In this document: positions 1 to 9,670 of the stretch, in pieces
Numbering within the stretch: the first letter of the stretch is position 1
How the letters are laid out: each line of letters opens with the position of its first letter
Origin: Hyparrhenia diplandra
Taxonomy: Eukaryota; Streptophyta; Magnoliopsida; Poales; Poaceae
Direction of reading: 5' to 3'
Assembly (NCBI GenBank): GCA_015847255.1
Contig: JADLZK010009201.1
Coordinates: 62,001 to 126,000 of the forward strand
DNA: 64,000 bases
Notes under the pieces: model-generated
Databases searched by the model: none
Told to the model about the DNA's origin: nothing
What the model saw: the letters and a program-made list of their open reading frames with translations, nothing else
Translations under genes and position numbers: made by a program

Positions 1-128
1 CCCATGTCAACTATAATCTGCAAGCCTTAGGATGGTATCAATTAAAATTTCTTAAAATCATGGTGTGGCTTACAAAATGTTGAAATCACCAGAAATTTGT
101 TGCTTTTAGACAAAAGTACAAAGCTGGT

Positions 129-3100
129 TCAATAGGGTTGCACTAATACTGATAAACACAGAAACAAAAAGAGGAGTATGGTTGAGTGCAATACCATATA
201 ATAACCGATTAGGAACGCATAGATGGCTATGGGCAAAGCTAACTTCTTCTGATCTTTATCCATGGCTAGTGCCCATGATCCGGAAACCAGTGAGGCCAAT
301 GCGCCTGATGTAACGGAAGAAAGGAAGCAGAATGAACCAGTGAGGTCTGAATCAACAAGCTCTGCTATTCCACGGAGAACAAAAAGGGACCACACATCCC
401 GCGAAGCCACACAGAATGCCTTCCCTCGCGCCCCCACATGCACAAAACCCCAACGGTTAGCACGTCCCAGCATCTTCTCTGATACAGCAAAGCAGCAGCC
501 CCGTCCTGAGAAAATGAACTCATCATTGCCCCCAGTTGCTGTCTTCATTGCTCGAGCCAATCCCCGCACTGCTGAGTTCACAGGCACAGCCATTGCACCC
601 ATGCATATGTCCCCAAAGGCTGGTGCAAATATCGTGCCACAGAGTGCTTCCACAGCACCACCCGGGATGCGAATCCCATAGACGAGACGTCCATGTGCCA
701 GTTTTGCCACTGCCACATAGACAACATAGCGCAGTACCTGCATGGTCCATGCCATGCTCACTAGAAGTGCTGCCACATAAGCCACCCGGTAGTTCATGAA
801 GTGCCCTTCTGCAGCAGCAATGCAGCTGATGGCAACTGTCCAGAAGGCCATATACCCAAACGTTGCTAGGAGGACATAGACAACAAGGCATGAAGTAGTA
901 GGCGGTAAATGTGCTCCGATGACAGAAATGGAAAGCATATCAGAGGCATGCTTAAGACGTGGTCCTGTGGCCCAACAACTGTATAATCCTGCTGCAATTG
1001 CGAATACAACTATAAGCGCTCCAATACCAAGTGCAGCAGCATTGCCAACTAGAAGTATGACTACATCACAAGCAAGTGCAGAAACAGGGGCAGCCCAGAG
1101 AGAGGTCTTGATGGCTTTTGGTGGGTTTGTGACAGCAAGGATAACCCAGAAGCAGGCAACAATTGTGGATACTATGACAGAGGATACTAGAGGGATGAAG
1201 TTGGAGAAGGGCTTGTAGTCAGGGTTCTGGTGGGAAGAGGCCTGGACGCCTAGGAATGCTGTGAGGGCAATGAAAGCTAGCAGATGTAAGATGAATAGCA
1301 ACTTTGTTACACTGCCTGTGAAACCACTGCAGCAACCACGACTAGCCTGAACCTCAATGTTGCCAAATGCTGGGGAATAAATCTGCTCTTCAATTTCAAC
1401 AGCCGCCTGAGAAAGATTTGGAATGTTAGTCAAGTGAAGCCAGTTCGATCAGAAATGCCAAAAATCAGTAACATGAAATGCAATCTTTCATTTGTACAAG
1501 ATTAAGTCAATAGGCAAAGCGATAGAATTCTAAGTCCTTTAAACGACTAAGCAAACCCAGTAACTCACATCTACATCATCAGTTGTTAGCTTTTGTTCAA
1601 TTTAAGACATATAAGAGTGCTACTATCAGCATTATGCTGTGTTTAAAGCCATAATGCAAACATAATAATTGGATGTGAACTATGAAACAGAAAAGTCATG
1701 ACTATAGTAATGCCTTGTCAATACCCATTTTTCCATAAGGTATATAAAAAAGTCGAGCGATATCATTGATGGGTTATGCTAGTGCACAGCAGAACTGCTT
1801 AATATAAAGAACAATATTAAGGGACCAGGGGGGGGGGGGGGGGGGGTGCAGAGTTAGTCTTATTGCATATTGGATAAATGGAAAAATAACTAATTTCATC
1901 TGAAGGCAAGCATTGTCATCAGTTTACCTGCTTAATATTGGAGTAATGCCTACGGGGGGAACTTCCATTCTATCAATGTAATGCCCACAAGATTTCCCCT
2001 TAAAATACAGTCATGCAATATTCTTTTAAAAACATAATCAACAATTACTAATTCCTTCCAAAATGAACACAATTGAAATTGCTAGGATGCTACTTTTAAT
2101 TTGTCGTGCATTGAAGCTGCCACAGGTCCATTAAGCTAACTTGAATGGGATGGTAAATCACTGTTTGTTGGGTCAAAATACATTAGTTGTTTAGGCTGTG
2201 ATTTGAAGGTTAGATTAGGAAGTAGCACGAACCATTGCACATTATGAGGACAAGCATTTCTATCGTAGTAACAACGCATACACGCAAAATGGCCATGATG
2301 GCCGATTAGCATGCACATCAAATGGTGAAGGGAATAACAGGAACAATAACAATCAAAACTAACATCTATTTTTAGACGCCATCAAAATAATATATTACCA
2401 TTACAACAGACTTCTCATGGAGATTGACTTCAATTACTTTGAAGTCTCCCATGTTTCCACAACTGCACTACCATCAATATCCTTTCCATAACTGAATTAC
2501 TTCTTGGTGATGACAATCAGCATTAAAATGGATTGAAGCACTGTGGCAGTATTTCAAGTTGAACACATCAACAGTCAACAGACTGGAGGTATCTCATGTT
2601 CCCATAATTGCACTACAAGGACTGAATCACCAGCTATATCTGGGCGCTACTGCACGGTCACTCAACAACCATGCACCCTTATAAATGCTTCTAAACAACT
2701 GCAATCCTACCACCATCGGCCACTGTCCACAGGTGATTTCCAAATTTTTCTACCAATGGCAAGCAGCTCGCCGTCTCTGACGTACCAAGTGCGAAAGCTA
2801 TGACCAAATGATTCGATTCGAGTATTTCGACACAAAATTGTCACTACGTGGGAAGCCCAACGAAGCCACCGGCTCGCATCGCCTCAATCTCAAACAGGCC
2901 ACCCAACCCCCAACCACCTGAGTGGGCGAATTTCTGTTTCACTTCACCGCGTCAATTTCAGTTGCCACCGTCAGTTTCAGTTGCACACACACAGGCAGGG
3001 GAAGAAGAGGAGGGGAAGGGGGGGAGAAGATGGGGCGCGTCCATCACCTGGTACGGGCTCGCCACCGGCGTCGTCCTGGCCGTGGACGCCCCGGCAATGC

Positions 3101-3161
3101 CACCGCCGCCGCCTGAGAAAGCCGCTGTGATCTCGCTGCCGGCGCCACCCTGCCTCGCCAT
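129..3161 (-). CDS. Choline transporter-like (CTL/SLC44, PNS1-type) membrane protein, two exons
   Basis: Coding exons are 3161-3048 (38 codons, phase 0, donor CAG|GTGATGG) and 1406-129 (acceptor TCAG|GCGGCT), giving about 463 residues. The 1.64-kb intron is 1407-3047. The first exon is short, Gly/Ala-rich and predicted cytosolic. The second begins AAVEIEEQIYSP and holds roughly ten hydrophobic segments, with the family-typical stretch GRANRWGFVHVGARGKAF near residue 350 and a paired-Cys motif (GRGCC) just before it. CTL/SLC44 proteins move choline or related cations across plasma and trans-Golgi membranes; plant members affect phospholipid balance and vesicle trafficking. The family assignment rests on recognition of the hydrophobic pattern and these motifs. 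No in-frame break was seen. The start at 3161 follows a CT-rich leader and is the first ATG that splices in frame. An ATG at 1433 would lie inside the intron and is not favoured. The substrate is inferred from the family only. Confidence 0.82.
1407..3047 (-). other. Single intron of the choline transporter-like gene
   Basis: This AT-rich intron is bounded by GT-AG sites. It contains a run of 19 G on the plus strand (1828-1846) and no coding signal. I see no transposon termini in it. Confidence 0.7.
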
Positions 3162-3511
3162 CCGGCTGCCCCGGCCGCGCGCCTTCTCTGTGCGCGTCTC
3201 TCTCTCTCTCTCTCTCTCTAGTGTCCGCGCTCGGCTTTGCTTTAGTCTAGCCTAGTGGTCTCGTCTCATCTCCTCCTCCTGCTCCTCCCCCGCCTTTCGC
3301 TTTCGCGGCGGTCGTGGCTTTCGCTTGCTTCGCCTGCTCTGCTTCGTCTCTCTCTCTGCCACAGGACCGGACCGGGAGGAGGAAGTGGGGTTCGTGCAGG
3401 GTGTGCGGACACCGCTCGGTAGGGCGTCGGTTGCTTTGCCTCCTCTTCACTGTGTTGTCTGTTGTGTAGTTGCCTTGTTGCTTCTTGGGCTGTTTCCAGC
3501 GGAAGTTGAGG
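3162..3511 (-). promoter_or_regulatory. 5' leader and proximal promoter of the choline transporter-like gene
   Basis: A CT/GA microsatellite at about 3197-3219 lies 35-60 bases upstream of the start codon, as is common in grass 5' UTRs. A GC-rich stretch follows to about 3420. The duplicated block (copy A) begins at 3512, a few hundred bases upstream of the start codon, so the distal promoter lies in repeated DNA. No clear TATA box was found. Confidence 0.4.
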
Positions 3512-3889
3512 AGGTGAGCGTACCCCCCTGTACGCTGGGTGCGGTGACGGGGCAAACGGGCCGCGGAGTCTGTGACTTGGTGGTGAGTAAAACTGTGACT
3601 TGGTGGTGGGTCGGACGTTTGGTGGAGGCCGTTGCACCGATAACACGTCAGCGTGTTCTGCTTCCAAGTGTCTGCCTCCTTGTTGGCACGGCTGTTTTTT
3701 TAATGAATGAAAGAAAACCAATTGGTATCAAACTTACTGCTGTTGATCGAATGAAGTGGGAAAAGTCGTCGTTTTCCACGCAGAAATGGTTATAGGAAAG
3801 CATGATTTGATTTGATGTAACTTCTAATATGGTTCAGATCATAAACTACTACTACCTCCTACTCTCTGAGAGAAGACAAAAATAAGCAT

Positions 3890-3911
3890 GACTCTCTCTC
3901 TCTCTCTCTTT
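3890..3911. repeat. CT microsatellite
   Basis: A simple (CT)n tract followed by a T run, within copy A. It is absent from the matching place in copy B, so it arose or expanded after duplication. Confidence 0.7.
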
Positions 3912-4330
3912 TTAATCAGATGTTATCATCGATATTATGATGATGATTGGTCAATAAATAACAAATATCTAATATATTTTTTTAATCATCCCTGCTCTTA
4001 TATTTAGGTATTGCAAATTTTAAATGCTTGTACACCCACATCCTATAATACAGTGCATTCTACCATTTAAAATTTTTTTCCTCAAATATAATGCTTTGTA
4101 GAGGACAAAACCTAATTTTGCATTAAATACTTTCTATTTATCAACCAATCAACATTAATCACATTGACGATATTGTCTGATTAGAAAATAAAATAAGGGT
4201 ACATGTGCCTTTCATGTTCTCTCTTAGTTTGCCTTAAAATTTCTAGAATACACTATATTACATGACAAAGGGACTATATGCTATTTTACAGGACCGTGGG
4301 TGAGAGGGAGTAATGATTTTACTTGAAATG

Positions 4331-4483
4331 TACTCTCTCCATTCAAATTATAAGTCTCTTTGACTTTTTTTATAACATTTATTTTTGTTATGCATCTAGA
4401 TATAACAATATGTCTAAATATATAGCAAAAGGAATGGATAAAAAAAAAGTCAAAGCAACTAATCATTTTAAACGGAGGGAATA
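4331..4483. mobile_element. Stowaway-like MITE with paralogous empty site
   Basis: About 150 bp with inverted ends of the CTCCCTCCATTC...AAACGGAGGGA type and TA at both edges, the classic Tc1/mariner (Stowaway) signature. Inside, a GTCTCTTTGACTTTTT stretch pairs with AAAAAGTCAAAG near the other end. The duplicated copy at about 17300 reads straight through the site, so the insertion happened after the block duplicated. It is non-autonomous and has no ORF. Confidence 0.8.
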
Positions 4484-4955
4484 AGAAATAAAGGTAACCT
4501 CCAAAGTCCAAACACACTAATTCTTCGGGGTGGATCTAGCCGAGAACCTCATTAAGGCCATTAGGATCGACTCTATTTATTTTTTCTTCCGCGTTACCAT
4601 ATCATACAGAAATATATGACTAATTCAATTCGCTCTTGACCAGCGATTTTACTTGAGAAATTTTCACGACGACACCAGTCACATGGGAGCGAATCTATAT
4701 ATGGCTTCGTTCCAAACTTCCAATGATTAACATCGTCTTTTCCCAGTGATAATGCCCCGGGATAGGTATGGCTATGGGATAGGTAGCCCAATAAGCACGG
4801 CACCATGGAATCCACGGCATGAAATAAAAAGGGAGACTGTCCATTATTGTTAGGTCAGCTATATATGCACATGCACCTGTGGTGAAACATGTCTATCTCT
4901 ATTCCAATCTCCTACTACAATCCTACTCACATTGGATGCTAACATTTTTAACTAA

Positions 4956-6208
4956 CTAGGTAAATGTCCGTGTGTTGCAACGGGAAACATTATACCATAA
5001 TAACAATGTATTAGCATTTATTATATTGTTAACTAAAAAGGTATTGCAATAATAATGTTTGAAACATCAATGTTACATAGTATCAAAATAATATCGAATA
5101 ATTCATATTTGAATGTGTTACAGGAAGAAACTATGCGTTACAACCAAATGAAGTAACCTATATGATATCCTATTTCCAAGTCTTGAGAGTGCTCTCCGCA
5201 ATTGGTTCGCACAAAAACAAAAGAGTCCTCCTCCAATTGTTCAAGAATGGTCTTGATGATACGGTGCATTGTGTTGCCTTTGAGGCATGGAGAGTCACAA
5301 CCATGCTCGGCAAATTGAAATAAATCGTACAACCTTCAATTGAATAAATTGTGCCTCATACATTTTAGGTACATTGCATAGCCTCTTCAGCTAATAATCG
5401 ATAATGATATGCTTACATGATATTGCCAAGCTTTCTAATGTAGCCCGATGAAGCCGTCTCCGTCAGTAGGCATGTTTACGCATCATGCCCACCTCGACGA
5501 GTTGTCCATAAGAAGCAAGGTCTGTCATCCCCTCGTCAGTCTTGCTCGGCGACGATAAAGGGAACAAAATAAATGCTTGTACATGAAAAATGAAAAAACT
5601 ACGTAAAAACGAGGAGGCCCTTATAAATTCATCACAGTTTTTAGCACTCTTGGTCATCCAAAAACATAAGGAAACATTTTACAAGAAAAATCAACAAACC
5701 GTCTCCATAAGAGAAGCCAATAAATGTGCATGGATCCCCCTGCATTCTAAATATCTATATCTCTCGGTATATTTATTATGAAAATATATTTCACAACTAA
5801 TCTAAATGTACTTATTTTGTCTCATAAATGTTTGTTCTTTTCCAAATAATTTTAGTCAAAGTTTGCCACGGTTGACTTCTCGGGATTTAACAATTGCATG
5901 TTTTGTGGATAAAGGGAGTACATCTTTCATACAACAGAATTTTAATTCCTACAATAGAATTTTTCCCATCTTTTCTTTTAGATTCCGATCATATTTATTT
6001 TAAGTTATTTTTCTTCTAAAATATGGTTGGAGTTCTTATCATGCACCGTATAATCTAGTGGGATAAAAATAGTAGTTTCCTTTTCTTAGCATGCAAACTG
6101 CGGGGTTGTCCTAGCCAAGCATGTGGGGGAGCGCCGGGCAGAGCGAAGCAGGGCGACCCACGTCGCTCCGCCGGTAGAGTCTGTGTTTCGTTCTTTTTAG
6201 TAGTAGGA
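4956..6208 (-). mobile_element. Non-autonomous Helitron, 1253 bp, with paralogous empty site
   Basis: Read on the minus strand the element starts TCCTACTACTAAAAAGAACG (6208 downward) and ends with a GC hairpin CCCGTTGCAACACACGGAC followed by a short AT-rich spacer and CTAG (4959-4956). The host bases are A on the left (4955) and T on the right (6209), matching Helitron insertion between A and T without target duplication. Copy B of the segmental duplication is nearly continuous across the site (about 17900-17905), differing only by a few bases of ATTA slippage. There is no Rep/helicase coding, so mobility would depend on an autonomous relative. Short internal ORFs have no recognisable domain. 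Confidence 0.85.
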
Positions 6209-6559
6209 TTAATTATTTTTTCCAATGGTAGAAACTATGGCCATTATTGACAGCGCAGATACATGCGTGTGATACATGTGTTGTTTGAACTCTGAGGATA
6301 TATGCTACTAGCCCGGTCTCTCCTGTGTGACCATACAAAGTATATATGGTATCTGATGAGCGTTTGCGTTTAAATTGTATACGGAAGAGATCGACAAGAG
6401 AGAGAAGTCTTTTTGTCTAATATGCATCCAAGACATTAGACATCGAGCGACCAGAAAAGCAAGAGGCACATGTTGAGAAATCAGAAGGAAAGCAAAAGGT
6501 TAGAAAAAGGTTGCTTCGAGTGGGGTGGGCCTGCTTGGCAGCTTTATGCCATGTTATGT

Positions 6560-7375
6560 CATGTTGGAGGCGGTCCTGGGAGCTGACGGTGAACAAGTGG
6601 GTCGATAGAGATTTTGAGAAGATCCACAACGACCACCGGGAACGACGTGCCATGGCCAGGTTTATCACACCATCAAGGCAACCTTAATCTCTCAGCCTAC
6701 TCAGTTAGATATGTAAGTCTTATCCAATTCTTATTTTCTGATACGCAACTCTGAATACTTTCTAACCATCCTACTTTTTTTTTCACACAGGAGCAGACAC
6801 ATGGCGTGCCACTGAGCACGCTCAAGACCTTTGCTTGCTCCCACATGGGCAAGGCGTCGGATCCCGCAGTCGTCTACAACCCTAAGGCTCCGCCCGACAT
6901 CTACACCAACCCGACCGCCTACGACCGGCTCACTAGGTACACCGAAGTGGCGAGGGAGGTCTATGGAGAAAGCTTCGATCCCCGCGGCCATAACATTGAG
7001 GGGGACATCGTCATGATCGCCGGAGGAGGCAAGAAGCACAGGCGGTACTGGTTGGGTGATAGTGTTATCAACCAGCGCCAAACAAAGACCCTATCTGAGC
7101 TCGAGAACGCTCGGGGGCCCCGGTGATACGCGAGTGGCCAACCACTTACCAGGCTACGGTCTCCAGACTCGAGGTAAATTATTTTTTTTATTCAATGTTC
7201 ATTTATCTTTACATACTGTTTCTCTGTGTTCTAACTTTGTGTTGAAATAGGCCCAGATATAGGAAGAGAGGAGGCGACGGGAGGAGGTTGAGGAGAGGGA
7301 GCAGTTAAGGGCTCAAAGCGGAGGCAATGAGAGGGTCGAAAGCAAAGACGTAAGACCTGAGAGGGTTTGGAGACA
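6560..7375 (+). pseudogene. Remnant of a plant En/Spm (Ptta)-type transposase-associated protein
   Basis: An upstream exon-like part (about 6570-6690) encodes WVDRDFEKIHNDHRERRAMA. After a probable intron (acceptor CACACAG at about 6790) the frame runs into THGVPLSTLKTFACSHMGKA and then VYGESFDPRGHNIEGD and GGKKHRRYWLGD, the pattern of the plant Ptta/En/Spm transposase family C-terminal region. The frame shifts near 7095-7125 (TLSELENARGPR then stop). The following coiled-coil-like part (EERRRREEVEEREQLR) carries an in-frame TAG around 7258-7261. Only a fragment is present, without CACTA termini nearby, so this is a dead captured or deleted transposon piece. The left edge coincides with the end of copy A. 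Confidence 0.7.
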
Positions 7376-9336
7376 AAGTATTATTAGAGTTTTAGAAAAA
7401 TACCATGGTTTTATTAAATACTTTTTTTTGGTAAATTATGCCATGAAGTGTTTGGGTGCAATAAACTTTTTTTTTTTGACAAAAGCAAATATATTAGATT
7501 AAAGCAGCGATCTTACAACTAGGCCCTTGGAGAAGGAGCCAATTACAAAAGGGACCCTAAAACTAGATCCTTGATCACCGTCGGCGGGCAGGTCGCCGGT
7601 GAGCTGCATCTTGAGCGTCGTCGACGCGCGATTGCGGTGGTGCGGTAGGGCGTCGCTGAGCGAAGGCTTGGAGTGGATGAAGACGCCGTCAAGAAGACTC
7701 GTCGCCGACGACCCAAAGATGTAGTAGGTTCCGGCGTCGGCGGGCATGAAGTCGTCGTCTTCATAGCCGGTGGGAGGCTCGCTGCCGAGACGGTGTCGGA
7801 GGATCTTGCAGGGACTCGCTGATTGAAGAGGCGCTGCTTGGTGGGCGACTGCGAGGGCGGCGGCGGATGGAGGGGTGGAGGAGGACAGAGGATGGGGCGG
7901 CGGATCTTAATGGAGGTGGTGGGAAGGTGAGATGGGGGGCACGGAGGCGAGATCCACCAGAGAGGGAGGGGATTCGACTTTATTTAAACTCACCGCGAAG
8001 AAATCGGCAACGACGTCCAGGAAGCTGAGGCAAGCTTCTCAGTTGATGTAGAATTCTACTTTTTTTTAGCAGAGATTTAAAATTCTACTAGTGCTGAGAA
8101 ACTAGTTTTGAAAAGCTTTTACGATGGGTTTGCTAGGCTGGCCCAGCAGCCACAACCAATTGTCGTCCACGAGTGGGAGCTCTTTCTCATCTTTTTTTTT
8201 TTTTTTTTACGATGAGGTCTTAATTTTTTCTTCTTAGACACCAAGATTCATTTGGAATCCTTGTCACTGCAGTTCGAGAGGAACAACCATTTCGTTCACT
8301 GAAAAGTGAAAACAAATCGACATTCCCGCAAGCCTACGGAGCCTAAAGACGAGCCTAGTGACGGCAGAAAAAAAATTATAGCTACGGCGAATTGTAACGA
8401 AGAAATGAACTAAAAATGCACTGTATTCACATCGTACCACATTCTCACACTAATCTTGTTATCCTTTGGCTGTGCGTGGACAGGACAGGCAGCCCAGGCA
8501 GGAACTTGACAACACGCTGTTTGCTCCGCGCTCGTATGGCTAGTTGCCTAGTTCTGTTCGCTCCCGTTGTCATTTATTTATTTACTTATTTATTATCTTC
8601 TCCATCTATCTAGTAGTACAGTATAGTACTCCCTCCATCCCAAATTATAAGTCACTTTGACTTTCTAGGATGGAATGGAGGGAGTAGTACTCTTTTTCGA
8701 CTAGGAACCTCGGTACTTATACTCATGTAAAGAGGTTTTCCTAGTGTAGTCCAGTGGAGTATTATATTATATATTGTACGTATGTAGTAAATTAATAATG
8801 GCGCAAATAAAAAAGTTATTGTTAACCAGGCCACTTGAGTTGTGTTGTGTTGTGAATGAACTTGATAAGTACTGAACCATGTGAAACCATATGTGCTGTC
8901 ATATACTAAGTACTCTCTCCGTTTCAAATAATAGTTTGTTTAATTTTTTTAATCCTAAATTTAACTACTTGTCTTATTTAAAAAATTTGCGCGTAAGATA
9001 GAGGATGTTTCTTCTATGGTTAAATTAAAGACAGACGCTTTGTCCAAAAAAAAAAAAAATAAAGACAGACGTGATTGGTGTTATGTACTCCTACTGCTGA
9101 ATGAAACTGAGAATATGTTCCTGGCCTGTGAAAGCCTGGAGACGTTGCTGGCCGCGTTGGGCCAGTGGGCGACACCGTCCACCAGCTCACAGTCACCGAT
9201 GCTGAGTGTTGCCCCTGAGCTGGTTGGCCAGGCCTGTAGAATGACCAACATACTCCTTGTGGTCTCTCCCGTGAGTCACGAGCATGCGAGTAGGACGACC
9301 CCGGGACTCGATCATCAGAGACCAACATACTCCTTT
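7376..9336. other. Intergenic repeat debris
   Basis: No host gene is seen. A T-run at 7467-7477 followed by a GC-rich block to about 7990 resembles the polyadenylated 3' end of a retroposed sequence on the minus strand; the ORFs in it (about 82 and 73 codons) match nothing I recognise. From 8000 to 9336 the sequence is AT-rich, with one short MITE (8627-8686) and one half-MITE starting near 8910. Confidence 0.45.
8627..8686. mobile_element. Very short Stowaway-like MITE
   Basis: TA-flanked inverted ends CTCCCTCCATCCCAAATTA and GGATGGAATGGAGGGAG lie only about 60 bp apart, forming an almost uninterrupted hairpin. It is an internally deleted derivative of the common grass Stowaway type. Confidence 0.7.
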
Positions 9337-9589
9337 GGCCTTGTTTAGTTGGTGGGAAAAGGTTAGAAAGTTAAGAATTTAGACACTGTAGCACGTTTTG
9401 TTTGTGATAAATATTGTCTGATCATGGATTAACTAGGCTCGAAAGATTCGTATCGTGATGTACAACCAAACTGTGCAATTAGTTATTTTTTTACCTACAT
9501 TTTCTGCTTTATTTATGTGTCCAAAATTAATGTGATATTGATGTGACGGAGAGAGATTAAAAAAAAAACTTGCCAACTAAACAAAGTGC
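9337..9589. mobile_element. MITE with GGCCTTGTTTAGTT ends, 3' of PAL
   Basis: About 250 bp with terminal inverted repeats GGCCTTGTTTAGTT and AACTAAACAAAGTGC, a very common grass MITE. The interior includes GATTAACTAGGCT, which also occurs in the MITE-like insertion at 17450-17655 in copy B. It lies about 80 bp beyond the PAL stop codon and may form part of its 3' UTR or terminator. Confidence 0.7.
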
Positions 9590-9670
9590 ATCGAGTCATG
9601 GGCCGTGTGGGGTCGCTCCTGACCTCCCACCCCAACTCAGATAGCGGTGTTTCCCACACGATAAAGTAGT

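Larger units (their letters stand above)
3512..6546. repeat. Segmental duplication, copy A (direct repeat of 16531-18355)
   Basis: The two blocks align in the same orientation about 13 kb apart. Shared anchors include AGGTGAGCGTACCCCCCTGT (3512 and 16531), the block around AACCAATTGGTATCAA (3717 and 16730), ATAGGTATGGCTATGGGATA (4754 and 17715) and GATACATGTGTTGTTTGAAC (about 6270 and 18097). Copy A carries two insertions missing from copy B: a MITE (4331-4483) and a Helitron (4956-6208). Similarity stops near 6546, where the transposase remnant begins. No conserved gene is visible inside; short ORFs here are not convincing. Confidence 0.85.

Noticed and set aside
1828..1846. Run of 19 G as a regulatory G-quadruplex
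   Set aside because: An uninterrupted mononucleotide run in an intron is more likely a simple repeat or sequencing artefact. No supporting context.
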